64,000 bases of DNA from NCBI GenBank assembly GCA_030147525.1, contig JASBVF010000007.1, positions 248,001 to 312,000 of the forward strand, written 5' to 3'. Each line of letters opens with the position of its first letter. Position 1 is the stretch's first letter. Made by a program: the position numbers and the translations under genes. Below, one piece after another: positions 16,267 through 25,619 of this stretch. This DNA comes from Bacteroidota bacterium (GTDB taxonomy: Bacteria; Bacteroidota; Bacteroidia; Chitinophagales; Saprospiraceae). Below the pieces are notes generated by a model. It had not been told where the DNA came from. It saw nothing but the letters and a program-made list of their open reading frames with translations, and ran no database searches.

Positions 16267-17139
16267 TTACAAATGCCGCTCCGCATGATACGACGACCGC
16301 ACCAGCGGCCCGCTTTCCACAAAGTCGAAACCCTTCGACAGCCCGACTTCCTTGTACATGGCGAACTTATCAGGGTGGATGAATTCGGCGACTTCGAGGT
16401 GCATTTTGGTCGGCTGGAGATACTGACCGATGGTCATCACGTCGCAGCCGTGGGCACGCAGGTCGTCCATGGTTTTGAAAACCTCTTCGTCCGTCTCGCC
16501 CAGGCCGACCATGATGCCGGATTTGGTGCGTTTGCCAAAATCTTTGGTGCGCTGGATCTGCTCCAGGCTGCGGGCGTATTTCGCTTGCGGCCGCACTTTG
16601 CGGTAGAGGCGCTCCACGGTTTCCATGTTGTGGCTGACGACTTCCTGTCCGCCGGAGATCATGCGTTCGAGGGCTTCCCAGTTGGCTTTGGTGTCGGGAA
16701 TGAGTGTTTCGATGGTCGTTTCCGGCGTGGTTTCCTTGACGGCCCGCACGGTCTGGTACCAGATTTCAGCGCCCCGGTCCTTGAGTTCGTCCCGGTTGAC
16801 AGAGGTGATGACGGCGTGTTTTACCTGCATCAGTTTGATGGCTTCGGCCACCCGGCGTGGTTCGTCCTCGTCGTATTCGGGCGGACGGCCGGTTTTTACG
16901 GCGCAAAAGGAACAGGAACGGGTGCAGGTGTTACCCAGGATCATGAAGGTGGCAGTGCCTTCGCCCCAGCACTCGCCCATGTTCGGGCAACTGCCGCTCT
17001 GGCAGATGGTATGTAAATTATAGGTATCGACCAGCTTGCGGACGTGCTTGAATTTTTCACCGATCGGCAATTTCACACGCAGCCAGTCGGGCTTGCGCTG
17101 GCGGGTTTCTTTCGATTCTACGATTGGTAATTCTAACAT
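16267..17139 (-). CDS. lipA: lipoyl synthase
   Basis: The 290-residue product has both iron-sulfur clusters of Lip[13 protein letters not shown] (auxiliary cluster, Cx4Cx5C) and CTRSCSFC (radical-SAM Cx3Cx2C). It also has [26 protein letters not shown] and [14 protein letters not shown]. The enzyme inserts two sulfur atoms into octanoyl groups on lipoyl domains of 2-oxoacid dehydrogenases and GcvH in the cytosol. Length is normal for the family. It is followed by the DUF6934 pair on the same strand; an AT-rich hairpin lies upstream (17146-17220). Confidence 0.98.
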   Translation of the reverse strand: MLELPIVESKETRQRKPDWLRVKLPIGEKFKHVRKLVDTYNLHTICQSGSCPNMGECWGEGTATFMILGNTCTRSCSFCAVKTGRPPEYDEDEPRRVAEAIKLMQVKHAVITSVNRDELKDRGAEIWYQTVRAVKETTPETTIETLIPDTKANWEALERMISGGQEVVSHNMETVERLYRKVRPQAKYARSLEQIQRTKDFGKRTKSGIMVGLGETDEEVFKTMDDLRAHGCDVMTIGQYLQPTKMHLEVAEFIHPDKFAMYKEVGLSKGFDFVESGPLVRSSYHAERHL

Positions 17140-17145
17140 GTTGGA

Positions 17146-17220
17146 GAATTGGTGAATTAGTTGATAGGTAAATTAGTGAATTGGTTCGGGACCTCGCCTA
17201 ATTTACTAATTCACCAATTC
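17146..17220. repeat. AT-rich intergenic inverted repeat, copy 1
   Basis: GAATTGGTGAATTAGT at 17146-17161 has a perfect inverted copy at 17205-17220, with further imperfect pairing inside. The same kind of element, built of GAATTGGT and AAATTAGT units, occurs at 38556-38620. Confidence 0.7.
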
Positions 17221-17226
17221 ACTAAC

Positions 17227-18015
17227 TTACCATCTCTTTCCAAACTGCAAATGTAGGAAAAGGTTGATGAAGAGCTGACGGTTTTCCACGTTGTCCAACT
17301 CTACCATGATGGGCGCTTTACGGGCGAAAGCATCGACCATGATGCCAGCCTCAAGCGATTTGACGTACTCGTCGAAGGCGCCCCAGTCGAAATGGACGGC
17401 GAATTTGCCGTGTGCGCCGGGCAGAATAGAAAGTTCGCCCAAGCCTCTGGTCCAGCCAGAGGCGCCGTGGATTTGCCAGATGTCGAGGAAGCGGTCGGCA
17501 GTTTCTTCGGAGTATTTTGTGGAAACAGAGACTCTTCCGTCGCCGGCCCGCAGTTCGAGGTAGTAAGGTTTGAGCAAGCCTAATGTGGGTCCGACTTCGT
17601 AGGAAATACCGACGGCAACACCCTTGTGCTTAGCTTTTTCAGAAAAATAGCGCTTGGCGCCGATGCCGCCCCGCAGGGCGTAGAGGCTGTTTTGTTTGCC
17701 GTATTTAAAAGCCCTGGAAATTCTTCCGTTGAGGGTGGAAGGAGTGTCAAAACTTTGACGAAATTCTTTCGGATGCTTCAATTCTCCCAATTCAAAATGC
17801 CAGTACTTGGTAAGGTAGTAGGTCTTTAATTTTCCAACGTTGAACCCAACGGCGAAACCGTTGGTATGCATGCGCAGGCCCAGAGAGAACTCCTGGTTGT
17901 AAATAATTCCTTTGCTGGCATCGTCCAGCTGTTTAGGTTGGAAAGTTTCCTGCGCTTGCAGCACAATTCCACAGAGCAGCAGGAGCGGTATGATGTAGTA
18001 ATCTTTTTTCCTCAT
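17227..18015 (-). CDS. predicted outer-membrane beta-barrel protein
   Basis: The start at 18015 (MRKKDYYIIPLLLLCGIVLQAQ) gives a clear signal peptide; an ATG five codons upstream is possible. The 262-residue product shows barrel-like strands throughout (FSLGLRMHTNGFAVGFNVG, YYLTKYWHFELGEL, VGISYEVGPTLGLL), ending LFLHLQFGKRW. No named family is recognised. It is monocistronic, between lipA and a divergent small gene at 18231. Confidence 0.75.
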   Translation of the reverse strand: MRKKDYYIIPLLLLCGIVLQAQETFQPKQLDDASKGIIYNQEFSLGLRMHTNGFAVGFNVGKLKTYYLTKYWHFELGELKHPKEFRQSFDTPSTLNGRISRAFKYGKQNSLYALRGGIGAKRYFSEKAKHKGVAVGISYEVGPTLGLLKPYYLELRAGDGRVSVSTKYSEETADRFLDIWQIHGASGWTRGLGELSILPGAHGKFAVHFDWGAFDEYVKSLEAGIMVDAFARKAPIMVELDNVENRQLFINLFLHLQFGKRW

Positions 18016-18230
18016 GGTGAATCGAAGCAATGAATGTAAAAAGGGATTTTAATAACCCCCTAAAGTTAAGCGTTAATCAGGAGAGAAACGAGTGCCAAAG
18101 TGCTTTTGTTTAAAATCTTTTTTTGGTGAAGCTGTGATTTTCGAATGAAAATGAAGGTTTTCGCACTTTTTGTAGGCCCTGCTACATTTGTGCAACGCAG
18201 TGTCGTACCTTTGTTCCAAACAAAAATGCC

Positions 18231-18410
18231 ATGTTAAAATTAATTTTTTGGGGCATCATCGGCTATGTTATTTACCGCTATTTTCAGATGCGGGAACAAA
18301 TTAAGGAAGGCCGGCGGCAGGATGCCATTCGTCACCAACAACCTCATGAACCACAACAAAATGAACAAAGTCAGGATGGTGAGTACATCGATTACGAAGA
18401 GCTTAAATGA
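18231..18410 (+). CDS. DUF4834-like small membrane protein
   Basis: This 59-residue gene starts MLKLIFWGIIGYVIYRYF, a single membrane helix. It continues with a charged, Gln-rich linker and ends GEYIDYEELK, the hallmark end of DUF4834 proteins of Bacteroidota. Two -7-like elements precede it (TACATTTG at 18183-18190, TACCTTTG at 18206-18213). It is followed after six bases by the pseudouridine synthase gene and is probably co-transcribed with it. Confidence 0.75.
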   Translation: MLKLIFWGIIGYVIYRYFQMREQIKEGRRQDAIRHQQPHEPQQNEQSQDGEYIDYEELK

Positions 18411-18416
18411 GTTTTA

Positions 18417-19157
18417 ATGAAAAATGAAGAAGTAGCAGGGAATGCGGAGGCCGAATTTGAGGGTGCCATCAGCGACTGGGTAATTTACAAAAACAATCAG
18501 TTGATCGCATTCAATAAACCGGCGGGCGTGCCTGTTCAGGCAGATAAAACCGGGGATAAGTCCCTGCTTCAACTGGGTGAAATTTTTACAAAATCCAGAC
18601 TTTACCCTATCCACAGACTCGACCGGCCGGCAAGCGGCGTTATTCTTTTTGCTAAAACAAAAACGGCAATTGGTTCGCTGAGCGACCAATTTAAACAACG
18701 GACTGTGGATAAAACCTATCTCGCTGTCGTTAAAGATTTGCCGCTGGAAAAGTCGGGAACGGTTCGTCATTTCATTAAAAAAAATCAAAAAAATAACCGG
18801 TCAGAAGTGTCGCTGGAGGAAACGCCGGGCAGCCAGGCTGCCGAGCTGAAGTATCGGGTAATCGGTAGCAGCGACAATTACCACCTCCTGGAAATTGAGT
18901 TGCTCACCGGGCGTCATCACCAGATCAGGGCACAGTTGGCTGCGATGGGTTGCCCTATCAAAGGCGATGTGAAATATGGCTCCCGAAGAGGCAATAAAGA
19001 CCGCTCGATCCATCTTCACGCCTGGAAACTGGCTTTCCGGCATCCGGTGTCAGGGGAGCGGGTTGAGTTGACGGCAGAACTTCCTTCAGGGCCGGTTTGG
19101 AATGTGTTTTCCGAAATGCTGGAGGGCGGTGTTTCACAAAAAAAAGCAGACGATTAA
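18417..19157 (+). CDS. RluA-family RNA pseudouridine synthase
   Basis: The 246-residue product has the RluA catalytic motif HRLDRPASGVILFAKT (about residues 63-78), with the catalytic aspartate in HRLDR. RHHQIRAQLAAMGCPIKGD and HLHAWKLAFRHP follow. It should convert uridine to pseudouridine in rRNA or tRNA. The S4 domain found in some relatives is absent. It belongs to an operon with the small gene at 18231 and probably the one at 19161, three bases downstream. Confidence 0.93.
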   Translation: MKNEEVAGNAEAEFEGAISDWVIYKNNQLIAFNKPAGVPVQADKTGDKSLLQLGEIFTKSRLYPIHRLDRPASGVILFAKTKTAIGSLSDQFKQRTVDKTYLAVVKDLPLEKSGTVRHFIKKNQKNNRSEVSLEETPGSQAAELKYRVIGSSDNYHLLEIELLTGRHHQIRAQLAAMGCPIKGDVKYGSRRGNKDRSIHLHAWKLAFRHPVSGERVELTAELPSGPVWNVFSEMLEGGVSQKKADD

Positions 19158-19160
19158 AAA

Positions 19161-19889
19161 ATGACATTAAAAATTCTGATGCGCAACTTTTTGCTGGGGG
19201 TGTTGCTGTTTCTCGTGGTGCAGGGTAGCGTAGCAGCGCAAAATCCTGGCATTTATATTTCATCAGCGAATGAAAAAGAACGGGCAGAAAGCCTGCTCAA
19301 AACTTTGGAGGAAGGTGTTCTGATCGTGCGCCTGAACTCTGATCGCCGTAAAATTGACGAGCTGAACCGGCTTATGAACAGTCCGGACACGGATGAAAAT
19401 GCCAAAAAGCGGTTTAACAAAATGCTGGAAGCCACGGTGGAAGATAACCGGATTGAGAATCAGGCGATTATGGAGGCGGTGCGCCTCAATTATGATTTCA
19501 CCCGCACACTTTTTATGTACGACACAGCTTCCCACCTTCTGCAGGCAGACGTTAAAAGCGGGTATTTTCTCAATGAAAACCTGGAAGTGGACAACTCCAT
19601 CACTTTGGAGCATTCCGGTTGGCTGATGCTGTACCTGCAACGGGAGCCGCCAACGTTGTTTTTTGTGTTGGATCAGGAAAACAACGAGGTTGGAAAACCT
19701 TTTCCCATACCTGTGAGGCCAGGCTTCGGCAGGCACAATTACGTGACCTCAGATGGTGAGCAGGAGCGCTTTTTTCTGATGTTTTCGTTTAATGAAAATA
19801 AACAAGACCGCTACTTCTCTGCCATGCTAAGCAGTTGGAATGAACGGCTGAAAAAATACCAGCAGCAGCTGAAAGAAAGCCGGAATTAA
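19161..19889 (+). CDS. conserved exported protein of unknown function
   Basis: The 242-residue product carries a signal peptide (MTLKILMRNFLLGVLLFLVV, cleavage after VAAQ). The mature part begins with a helical stretch (ERAESLLKTLEEGVLIVRLNSD) with heptad-like charge. It then has a beta-rich domain (GYFLNENLEVDNSITLEHSG, WLMLYLQREPPTLFFVLD). It resembles conserved proteins seen in other Bacteroidota, without known role. It overlaps the convergent gene at 19886 by four bases. Confidence 0.75.
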   Translation: MTLKILMRNFLLGVLLFLVVQGSVAAQNPGIYISSANEKERAESLLKTLEEGVLIVRLNSDRRKIDELNRLMNSPDTDENAKKRFNKMLEATVEDNRIENQAIMEAVRLNYDFTRTLFMYDTASHLLQADVKSGYFLNENLEVDNSITLEHSGWLMLYLQREPPTLFFVLDQENNEVGKPFPIPVRPGFGRHNYVTSDGEQERFFLMFSFNENKQDRYFSAMLSSWNERLKKYQQQLKESRN

Positions 19890-20239
19890 AAACCGGATGT
19901 GTCTTTTGAGTTGCGTAGCAGCGGTTTTACCGGTGTCGAATCATCAGGCATGACGAAGTCAGGTTTTACGGGCCGAAGCGGCACGTTGGGTTTTCCGGCG
20001 GTGTCCCGGTTCAGGCGGGCGTTTGCAATGATGGTGGAGTCAACGATCGCAATGGCTTTGTCCATGGCCTGATCGAGGCAACGTTGGTTCAGGTCTTCTT
20101 TCCAGCGTTCAAATCGCTCGTCCAGTTTTTCCTGAATGACCTGCTCCTTTGTTTTTGACGGCGGTTTTTTCGTGCAACCTACGAGGCCACAGGAGAAAAT
20201 CACGACCCACATCATCAACTGCTTTTCAATATTTCTCAT
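19886..20239 (-). CDS. small lipoprotein
   Basis: The start at 20239 gives a lipoprotein signal with lipobox LVGC (MWVVIFSCGLVGC). The 117-residue product is helical and charged (EKLDERFERWKEDLNQRC), then proline-rich (NVPLRPVKPDFVMPDDSTPV). It is the second of two small lipoprotein genes (20250, 19886) separated by ten bases and probably co-transcribed with the TPR gene upstream. Confidence 0.7.
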   Translation of the reverse strand: MRNIEKQLMMWVVIFSCGLVGCTKKPPSKTKEQVIQEKLDERFERWKEDLNQRCLDQAMDKAIAIVDSTIIANARLNRDTAGKPNVPLRPVKPDFVMPDDSTPVKPLLRNSKDTSGF

Positions 20240-20249
20240 ATTTTCTTTG

Positions 20250-20525
20250 CTATTGATTTTCCTCTGCTTTGATGCGTTCCAGGTATCGCTCAATCTCACC
20301 CAGGCGTACCTGCATGATCGAATCAACGTTGCGCTTTACCATGCTGTCGGTTCTGACAACACAAAGGCTGTCGTACAGCGGCCGCAGTGTGTCCACCTTT
20401 GCCCTGAAAAGGCTGTCGATGACCTCCCGGTCTTTGTACGATAAGGCGGGTGGCGGGTCCTCCGTACAGCCCGTCCAAAGGCATCCTGCGATGAAAACGA
20501 TTATTAAAAACTTTGTCAATTTCAT
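20250..20525 (-). CDS. small lipoprotein
   Basis: The 91-residue protein has a lipobox (LWTGC) after a short hydrophobic leader and a helical, charged mature region (YKDREVIDSLFRAKVDTLRP). It lies between the TPR gene and the lipoprotein at 19886 on the same strand. It shows the same D-S-rich helix style as its neighbour, suggesting related proteins or partners. Function is unknown. Confidence 0.7.
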   Translation of the reverse strand: MKLTKFLIIVFIAGCLWTGCTEDPPPALSYKDREVIDSLFRAKVDTLRPLYDSLCVVRTDSMVKRNVDSIMQVRLGEIERYLERIKAEENQ

Positions 20526-20568
20526 AAATGGAAATTTCCTGCCTGGCGAAATCAGGCGAGCAAGGACG

Positions 20569-21321
20569 TTACCAATCTTTTTCTGATTTCTTGTTTTTGC
20601 CTTGTGCTTTGCGAAGTTTTTGCTGCACTTTTTGCTCTTCCTGGTCCATAATTTCCAGCAGCTGGCGAGCTTCCTCCTTGCTTAGATCCTGAGGCCGTTC
20701 CTGAGAGCCGGACGATTTTTGCTGCTGTTGCTGCTCGTCCTGATTTTCACCATCCTGAGAGTCGTCCTGAGGTTGCTGGTCCTGGTTAGGTTGTCCCTGG
20801 TTCTGCTGATCCTGCTGGTTTTGATCCTGTTGCTGCTGTTGTTGATTTTTGTTGTCCTTGCCTTCGCTTTGCTGGTTTTGCTGCTGCGGAGGAGGCAGGC
20901 GGCGTAGGGCATTGGCAAGGTTACGCTTCGTGTCAAAGTCATTCGGGTTCAACCGGAGGGCATTTTTGTAAGCGTCGATGCTTTCCGCTATTTTTCCGTT
21001 TTGAAAATGTGCATTGCCGAGGTTGTGGTAGGCCCGTGCTTTGGTTTGCTGATCTTTGGCGGCACCGGCGGCAGCTTCGTAGTGTTTGATGGCCTCGTCG
21101 TAGCGCTCCTGGCGGTAGGTGCTGTTGCCAAGATTGTATTCACCCCGGGTCGTATTTTCCTTTTCCAGCGCCCTCCGGTAGTTGACTTCGGCGTCGGAGT
21201 AGCTTCCGTTTTCGTAGGCATTGTCGCCTTTTCGCAGATATTTGTGAGCGCTTTGAGCATGCATAGCTATGGCCGTCAGTGAAAAAGCCATAGCGAGGAG
21301 TATTTGAATGAAATTATTCAT
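20569..21321 (-). CDS. batC: exported TPR protein, BatC-like
   Basis: The 250-residue product has a signal peptide (MNNFIQILLAMAFSLTAIAM), then three to four TPR motifs (for example ENGSYSDAEVNYRRALEKEN, NGKIAESIDAYKNALRLNP). A Gln-rich low-complexity segment follows (residues ~150-210) and a charged helix (LSKEEARQLLEIMDQEEQKV). This is the layout of BatC in the Bat aerotolerance operon of Bacteroidota, in the periplasm. The usual MoxR, BatA and BatB genes are not next to it, so the name is tentative. Confidence 0.75.
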   Translation of the reverse strand: MNNFIQILLAMAFSLTAIAMHAQSAHKYLRKGDNAYENGSYSDAEVNYRRALEKENTTRGEYNLGNSTYRQERYDEAIKHYEAAAGAAKDQQTKARAYHNLGNAHFQNGKIAESIDAYKNALRLNPNDFDTKRNLANALRRLPPPQQQNQQSEGKDNKNQQQQQQDQNQQDQQNQGQPNQDQQPQDDSQDGENQDEQQQQQKSSGSQERPQDLSKEEARQLLEIMDQEEQKVQQKLRKAQGKNKKSEKDW

Positions 21322-21394
21322 CTTCTTTGATGTTTGCAGTCAGGAAACGCAAAACTAACCAGCTATTGTTTTCTGAAAAAAATAAAAAATCACC

Positions 21395-21856
21395 ATGATT
21401 GACCCGGTTATTTTAAAAAAGCAACTCCATCAGGCTTGTCTTGATATCGTTCTTCAGCGAATCGAAAACGCCCGGGAGGCGCTGGAGGCTGCCCGGGATG
21501 CTGCCAACGGAGAGACCAAAAGCAGCGCCGGTGATAAATACGAAACCGGCCGTGCGATGATGCAGCAGGAACAGGAGAAAAGCCACATGCAACTGATGGA
21601 ATCCACCCGGCTGAAAAACGAACTGTTAACCATTTCACCGGAAAAAAAGTGTGAAAAAGCTGAGCCGGGCAGCCTCGTAATCACCAACCTTGGCCGATTT
21701 TACATTTCAGGCGGAATAGGCAAATTAAAAGTAGGACAAGAGGAGTTTTTTGCCATTTCTCTGGCTGCACCGATCGGCAAAGCTTTGAGCGGAAAGCGGG
21801 CCGGAGAGGAAGGCAGTTTTCAGAATAGAAAATTTAGAATCATCCAAATTGCCTGA
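21395..21856 (+). CDS. GreA/GreB C-terminal-domain-like protein
   Basis: The 153-residue cytosolic protein has an N-terminal helical region (QRIENAREALEAARDAANGE, then AGDKYETGRAM). Its C-terminal domain, AISLAAPIGKALSGKRAGEE followed by GSF, matches the SPAG-like region of Gre factors. Relatives in Bacteroidota are often called 3-oxoacyl-ACP synthase, which the sequence does not support. It may bind RNA polymerase, but the GreA coiled coil is shortened. Confidence 0.75.
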   Translation: MIDPVILKKQLHQACLDIVLQRIENAREALEAARDAANGETKSSAGDKYETGRAMMQQEQEKSHMQLMESTRLKNELLTISPEKKCEKAEPGSLVITNLGRFYISGGIGKLKVGQEEFFAISLAAPIGKALSGKRAGEEGSFQNRKFRIIQIA

Positions 21857-22040
21857 TTTGTGTAAAAAAAACACTTTTTTCGTTAAAAGAATCTTAAGCC
21901 TTTTATAAAATTCCGTCATTAATTTATCTTGCCCTCAATTATTTTCCTTTCCCCAACTCCTCCTTTTGGAAATTATTGAATTTTAAAATTACATTTTTAA
22001 CGGGTTCCCCATTGGGCGAATCGCAAAACACCTTGAAGAA

Positions 22041-23768
22041 ATGAGCAACATAAATGGTAAATGGCAGCAGGAAAATACCTACGATGCCATCGTCATCGGC
22101 AGCGGTATCAGCGGTGGTTGGGCTGCCAAAGAGCTGACGGAAAAAGGCCTGAAAACCCTCGTCCTCGAACGTGGCAGAATGGTCAAGCACATCACCGACT
22201 ACCCCACGATGAACTTCAATCCATGGGATTTTAAATACGGCGGCAGGACCCCTCAGGAGGAAGTTGAAAAACACTACGCCAAACAAAGCCGAACCGGCTA
22301 CACCGTCAACGAACAGTGGAAGCACTGGTTCGTTAAGGACAGTGAGCATCCCTACACCGAAGTCAAACGATTCGACTGGATGCGGGGCTACCATGTCGGC
22401 GGGCGTTCCATTACCTGGGGCCGTCAGAGCTATCGTTTCAGCGACATCGATTTCGAAGCGAACGCCAAAGATGGTATCGGCGTCGACTGGCCCATCCGAT
22501 ATGCCGATATTGCACCCTGGTACGATTATGTAGAAGAGTGGATCGGGGTGAGCGGCCAGAATGAAGGGCTGCCACAGTTGCCGGACGGTAAATTTCAGCC
22601 TCCAATGGAGATGAACTGCGTTGAGCAGGACGTCAAGGCGAAAGTGGAAGCGAAAATTCCCGGCCGTAAAATCACCATGGGCCGCACCGCTCACATCACT
22701 CAACCTACCGAAACCCAGAAAAAACTGGGACGGGGCAAGTGCCAGTTCCGTAACCTGTGCATGCGGGGGTGCCCTTACGGCGGTTATTTCAGCAGCAACG
22801 GAGGGTCGCTCATCGCTGCCGAACAAACCGGCAATATGACCCTCCGCCCGAACTCCATCGTGCACTCCATCATCTACGATACGAAAACTGACAAAGCCAC
22901 TGGTGTAAGAATTCTGGATGCCGAAACCAAGCAGGAGATGGAGTTTTACGCAAAAATCATCTTCGTCAATGCCTCCGCTTTCAACTCCGCCTGGATTTTG
23001 ATGAACTCCGCCAACGAGCGTTTTCCGAACGGTCTTGGCAATTCGAGCGACCAGCTCGGCCGAAACGTCATGGACCACCACTTCCGGACAGGCGCATCTG
23101 GCAGGTCGGATGATTTTCAGGATAAATATTACTCGGGCCGCCGTGCGAACGGTATTTACATCCCCCGCTTCCGCAATGTGGATGCAGCTTCCAAACGCAG
23201 CGACTTCCTCCGGGGCTACGGGTACCAGGGTGGCGCCAGCCGCAGCAACTGGCAAAGTTTGGTTGCTGAGATGGGTATCGGTAAAGCATTGAAAGATCAG
23301 CTACAGGAACCCGGCGAGTGGCGCATGGGCATCAATGGTTTTGGTGAAATGCTGCCGCACCCTGACAACCGCATCACGCTCAACAAAGACGTGCTCGACA
23401 TGTACGGCATGCCCACCTTGACGATGGACGTTGAAATCAAGGAAAATGAAATCGCCATGCGCAAGGACATGCAGGCCGCCGCAGCTGAAATGCTCGAAGC
23501 GGCAGGACTGAAAGATGTCCGGCCCTACGATGCCGGATACGCTCCCGGTCTCGGCATCCACGAAATGGGTACTGCCCGTATGGGCCGTGACCCGAAAACT
23601 TCGGTGCTGAACAAATGGAACCAAATCCATGAAGTACCCAACGTTTTTATGACCGACGGAGCCTGCATGGCCTCCGCCGCCTGCATCAATCCGTCGCTGA
23701 CCTACATGGCCCTCACAGCCAGGGCAGCCGATTATGCCGTAAAAGAGTTGAAAAAAGGAAATCTTTAA
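22041..23768 (+). CDS. GMC-family flavin oxidoreductase
   Basis: The 575-residue protein starts with a dinucleotide-binding motif (AIVIGSGISGGWAAKELTEK) and has GMC signatures (GGRSITWGRQSYRF) and C-terminal HEMGTARMGRDPKTSVLN, with the active-site region SAACINPSLTYMAL. It oxidises an alcohol group, probably of a sugar or polyol, with FAD. The gene for a small exported partner follows (23827), as in gluconate or sorbitol dehydrogenase complexes. The large subunit has no signal of its own, so it may be exported by riding on the Tat-targeted partner. Confidence 0.93.
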   Translation: MSNINGKWQQENTYDAIVIGSGISGGWAAKELTEKGLKTLVLERGRMVKHITDYPTMNFNPWDFKYGGRTPQEEVEKHYAKQSRTGYTVNEQWKHWFVKDSEHPYTEVKRFDWMRGYHVGGRSITWGRQSYRFSDIDFEANAKDGIGVDWPIRYADIAPWYDYVEEWIGVSGQNEGLPQLPDGKFQPPMEMNCVEQDVKAKVEAKIPGRKITMGRTAHITQPTETQKKLGRGKCQFRNLCMRGCPYGGYFSSNGGSLIAAEQTGNMTLRPNSIVHSIIYDTKTDKATGVRILDAETKQEMEFYAKIIFVNASAFNSAWILMNSANERFPNGLGNSSDQLGRNVMDHHFRTGASGRSDDFQDKYYSGRRANGIYIPRFRNVDAASKRSDFLRGYGYQGGASRSNWQSLVAEMGIGKALKDQLQEPGEWRMGINGFGEMLPHPDNRITLNKDVLDMYGMPTLTMDVEIKENEIAMRKDMQAAAAEMLEAAGLKDVRPYDAGYAPGLGIHEMGTARMGRDPKTSVLNKWNQIHEVPNVFMTDGACMASAACINPSLTYMALTARAADYAVKELKKGNL

Positions 23769-23826
23769 AAATCGAGGACGGATGGGCCGGAGGTATTCAA
23801 TCCTTCAATCCTTCAATCCTTCAAAA

Positions 23827-24399
23827 ATGAATCGCAGAGAAGCAATAAAACGTACCACCATACTCCTCGGCGGAGTACTTTCCGCCAGCGCCATCACCGG
23901 CGTCATGAGTGGCTGTCAGGCCGAACCGAAAGGCGACGACTGGTCACCCGCCTGGATGACTCCTGAAGAGGGAGATTTGGTAAAATCTATCGTCGAACGC
24001 ATCATTCCCAAAACGGAAACGCCAGGCGCTACCGATGCCGGTGTCCATAATTTTATCGACACCATGATGGCAGAATTTTACCAGGAAAACGAAAAACTTG
24101 CCTTCCGGGACGGCCTGAAAAAAGTGGAAACCGATGCCCAGGCTGCTTATAAAAAATCCTTCGTCAGCCTGACGCCGGAGCAGCAGGATGAACTGCTGAA
24201 AAAATACGACGAGGAAGCCTACGCCGAAGGGCGCAGCAGGGAGGACAGGCATTTTTTCAGAACGATGAAAGAACTGACCATCCTCGGTTTTTGTACCTCG
24301 GAAGTGGGCGCCACGGAGTTTTTGAAATATGATCCCGTTCCCGGCGATTACAAAGGCTGCATCCCTTACGCTGAGGTGGGCGCTGCCTGGGCTACCTGA
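23827..24399 (+). CDS. gluconate 2-dehydrogenase subunit 3-type protein
   Basis: The start at 23827 gives a twin-arginine-like signal (MNRREAIKRTTILLGGVLSA) with a Cys near the cleavage site (MSGCQAE). The 190-residue mature chain (LVKSIVERIIPKTETPGATD, VHNFIDTMMAEFYQ) is the pattern of the gluconate 2-dehydrogenase gamma-chain family. It partners the GMC flavoprotein encoded 59 bases upstream, probably at the outer face of the inner membrane. Confidence 0.9.
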   Translation: MNRREAIKRTTILLGGVLSASAITGVMSGCQAEPKGDDWSPAWMTPEEGDLVKSIVERIIPKTETPGATDAGVHNFIDTMMAEFYQENEKLAFRDGLKKVETDAQAAYKKSFVSLTPEQQDELLKKYDEEAYAEGRSREDRHFFRTMKELTILGFCTSEVGATEFLKYDPVPGDYKGCIPYAEVGAAWAT

Positions 24400-24423
24400 T
24401 GATTTTAGAAATTAATGGATATT

Positions 24424-24520
24424 GCGAAATTGGGAATTGAAGATTTATGAAAGTAAACTGATTAATAATCAATACATTAGACTAAATTTACTTTCGAGAA
24501 TCTTCGATTTCTCAATTTCT
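24424..24520. repeat. AT-rich intergenic inverted repeat
   Basis: The stretch 24424-24455 is an imperfect inverted copy of 24489-24520 (for example GAAATTGGGAATTGAAGAT against ATCTTCGATTTCTCAATTTC). It is similar in style to the hairpins at 17146 and 38556, and lies just upstream of the MetE-like gene. Confidence 0.45.
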
Positions 24521-24549
24521 TCCAATTTCTTAATTTCAATAAAAACACC

Positions 24550-25569
24550 ATGCTCCGCACCACCGTCATCGGCTCTTATCCTTTCCCATCCTGGCTGGAG
24601 TTTGCTTCGCAAAACCTCAGCCAGTTTGGGCAGGCCGATATCGATGAAATCATCGAAGATGCTGTCATTGCTGCCATCCATGATCAGGTGAGCGCAGGAC
24701 TGGACGTCATCACCGACGGCGAACAGACCCGCCTCGATTTCAACCTGAGTTTTTATGGTTACATCGAAGGCATTGAGCAAAACGCCGATGTCTCCCGCCG
24801 TTGGGGACCACCCGCCCACGATCAGCGGGGCAAACACGCCATCACCGGCGAACTGAAAGCGTCCCGTGGCCTTGGCGTTGTCGAAGAGTTCAAACGGCTG
24901 CAACGCCTCGCTCCTGCCGGGCCGACGCTGAAAGCAAGTGTTCCCGGGCCCTACACCCTCAGCGGCCGCCTCACGCCAAACAAGGTTTATCCCGACCGCT
25001 ATGCCATTACCGAGGCGCTTTTGCCGATGGTGCAGCGGGAATTGCAAGCCCTCGTCGCCGCCGGTTGCACGGAAATCACCGTGGACGAGCCGAGCATGAG
25101 CTGTTACGCCGACAAAGAAAATACCCGCCGTTTTGTTGAAATCTTCAACCGCACCGTCGAGCCGGTCGTGGGCAAATGTTTTCTGAGCACCCACCTCTGT
25201 TTCGGCAATTACAAAGGCCATCCTGTTGGCAAGCGTAGTATCAAACCCATGTTGCCCGATTTTCTGGATTTAAAAGTGAATGAAGTTCATCTTGAAATGG
25301 CCAACCGGGAATTTGCCGAGGTAGAACTACTGGCCGAGTTTGCCAAAAATATGCACGTCGCCGTAGGCATCGTGGATGTAAAAAGTTACTACATCGAAAC
25401 GGTGGAGGATATCGTGGAGCGCATTCAGCTTTGCCTGAAATACGTGTCCGCTGAAAAGCTCTCTGTCGCCCCGGACTGCGGGCTAAGCCAGACGGCCCGC
25501 TGGGCAGCGAGGTTGAAGCTGCGGAATATGGTGGAAGGGGCGAAGCGGGTGCGGGCGATGTTGAAATGA
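24550..25569 (+). CDS. cobalamin-independent methionine synthase C-terminal-type enzyme
   Basis: The 339-residue protein is a single MetE C-terminal (catalytic) barrel: TTVIGSYPFPSWLEFAS, ITDGEQTRLDFN and the zinc-site segments STHLCFGN (His, Cys) and VAPDCGLSQTARW (Cys). The N-terminal half of full-length MetE is missing, as in the core-MetE group, which may transfer methyl from other donors. Substrate is not clear. It is followed by a hairpin terminator and a convergent gene. Confidence 0.9.
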   Translation: MLRTTVIGSYPFPSWLEFASQNLSQFGQADIDEIIEDAVIAAIHDQVSAGLDVITDGEQTRLDFNLSFYGYIEGIEQNADVSRRWGPPAHDQRGKHAITGELKASRGLGVVEEFKRLQRLAPAGPTLKASVPGPYTLSGRLTPNKVYPDRYAITEALLPMVQRELQALVAAGCTEITVDEPSMSCYADKENTRRFVEIFNRTVEPVVGKCFLSTHLCFGNYKGHPVGKRSIKPMLPDFLDLKVNEVHLEMANREFAEVELLAEFAKNMHVAVGIVDVKSYYIETVEDIVERIQLCLKYVSAEKLSVAPDCGLSQTARWAARLKLRNMVEGAKRVRAMLK

Positions 25570-25601
25570 GTTCTATTAGCACTGCGAGTGCTAACAGAAC
25601 T
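25569..25601. terminator. bidirectional hairpin terminator
   Basis: AGTTCTATTAGCACT (25569-25583) pairs with AGTGCTAACAGAACT (25587-25601) with one mismatch. It lies between the convergent genes 24550 and 25620. The core TTAGCAC...GTGCTAACAG also occurs in the hairpin at 55495. Confidence 0.65.
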
Positions 25602-25619
25602 TACTTCCAATCATACATT

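Noticed and set aside
20719-20907. A plus-strand frame of almost only Leu, Val and Ile
   Set aside because: It is the antisense of the Gln-rich stretch of the BatC-like gene.
21939-23255. A 438-residue frame on the minus strand
   Set aside because: It is the antisense of the GMC oxidoreductase gene, which has clear family motifs; GC-rich genes often leave long open antisense frames.
23782-23826. Upstream in-frame start for the gluconate dehydrogenase small subunit
   Set aside because: It would put 15 residues before the twin-arginine signal.
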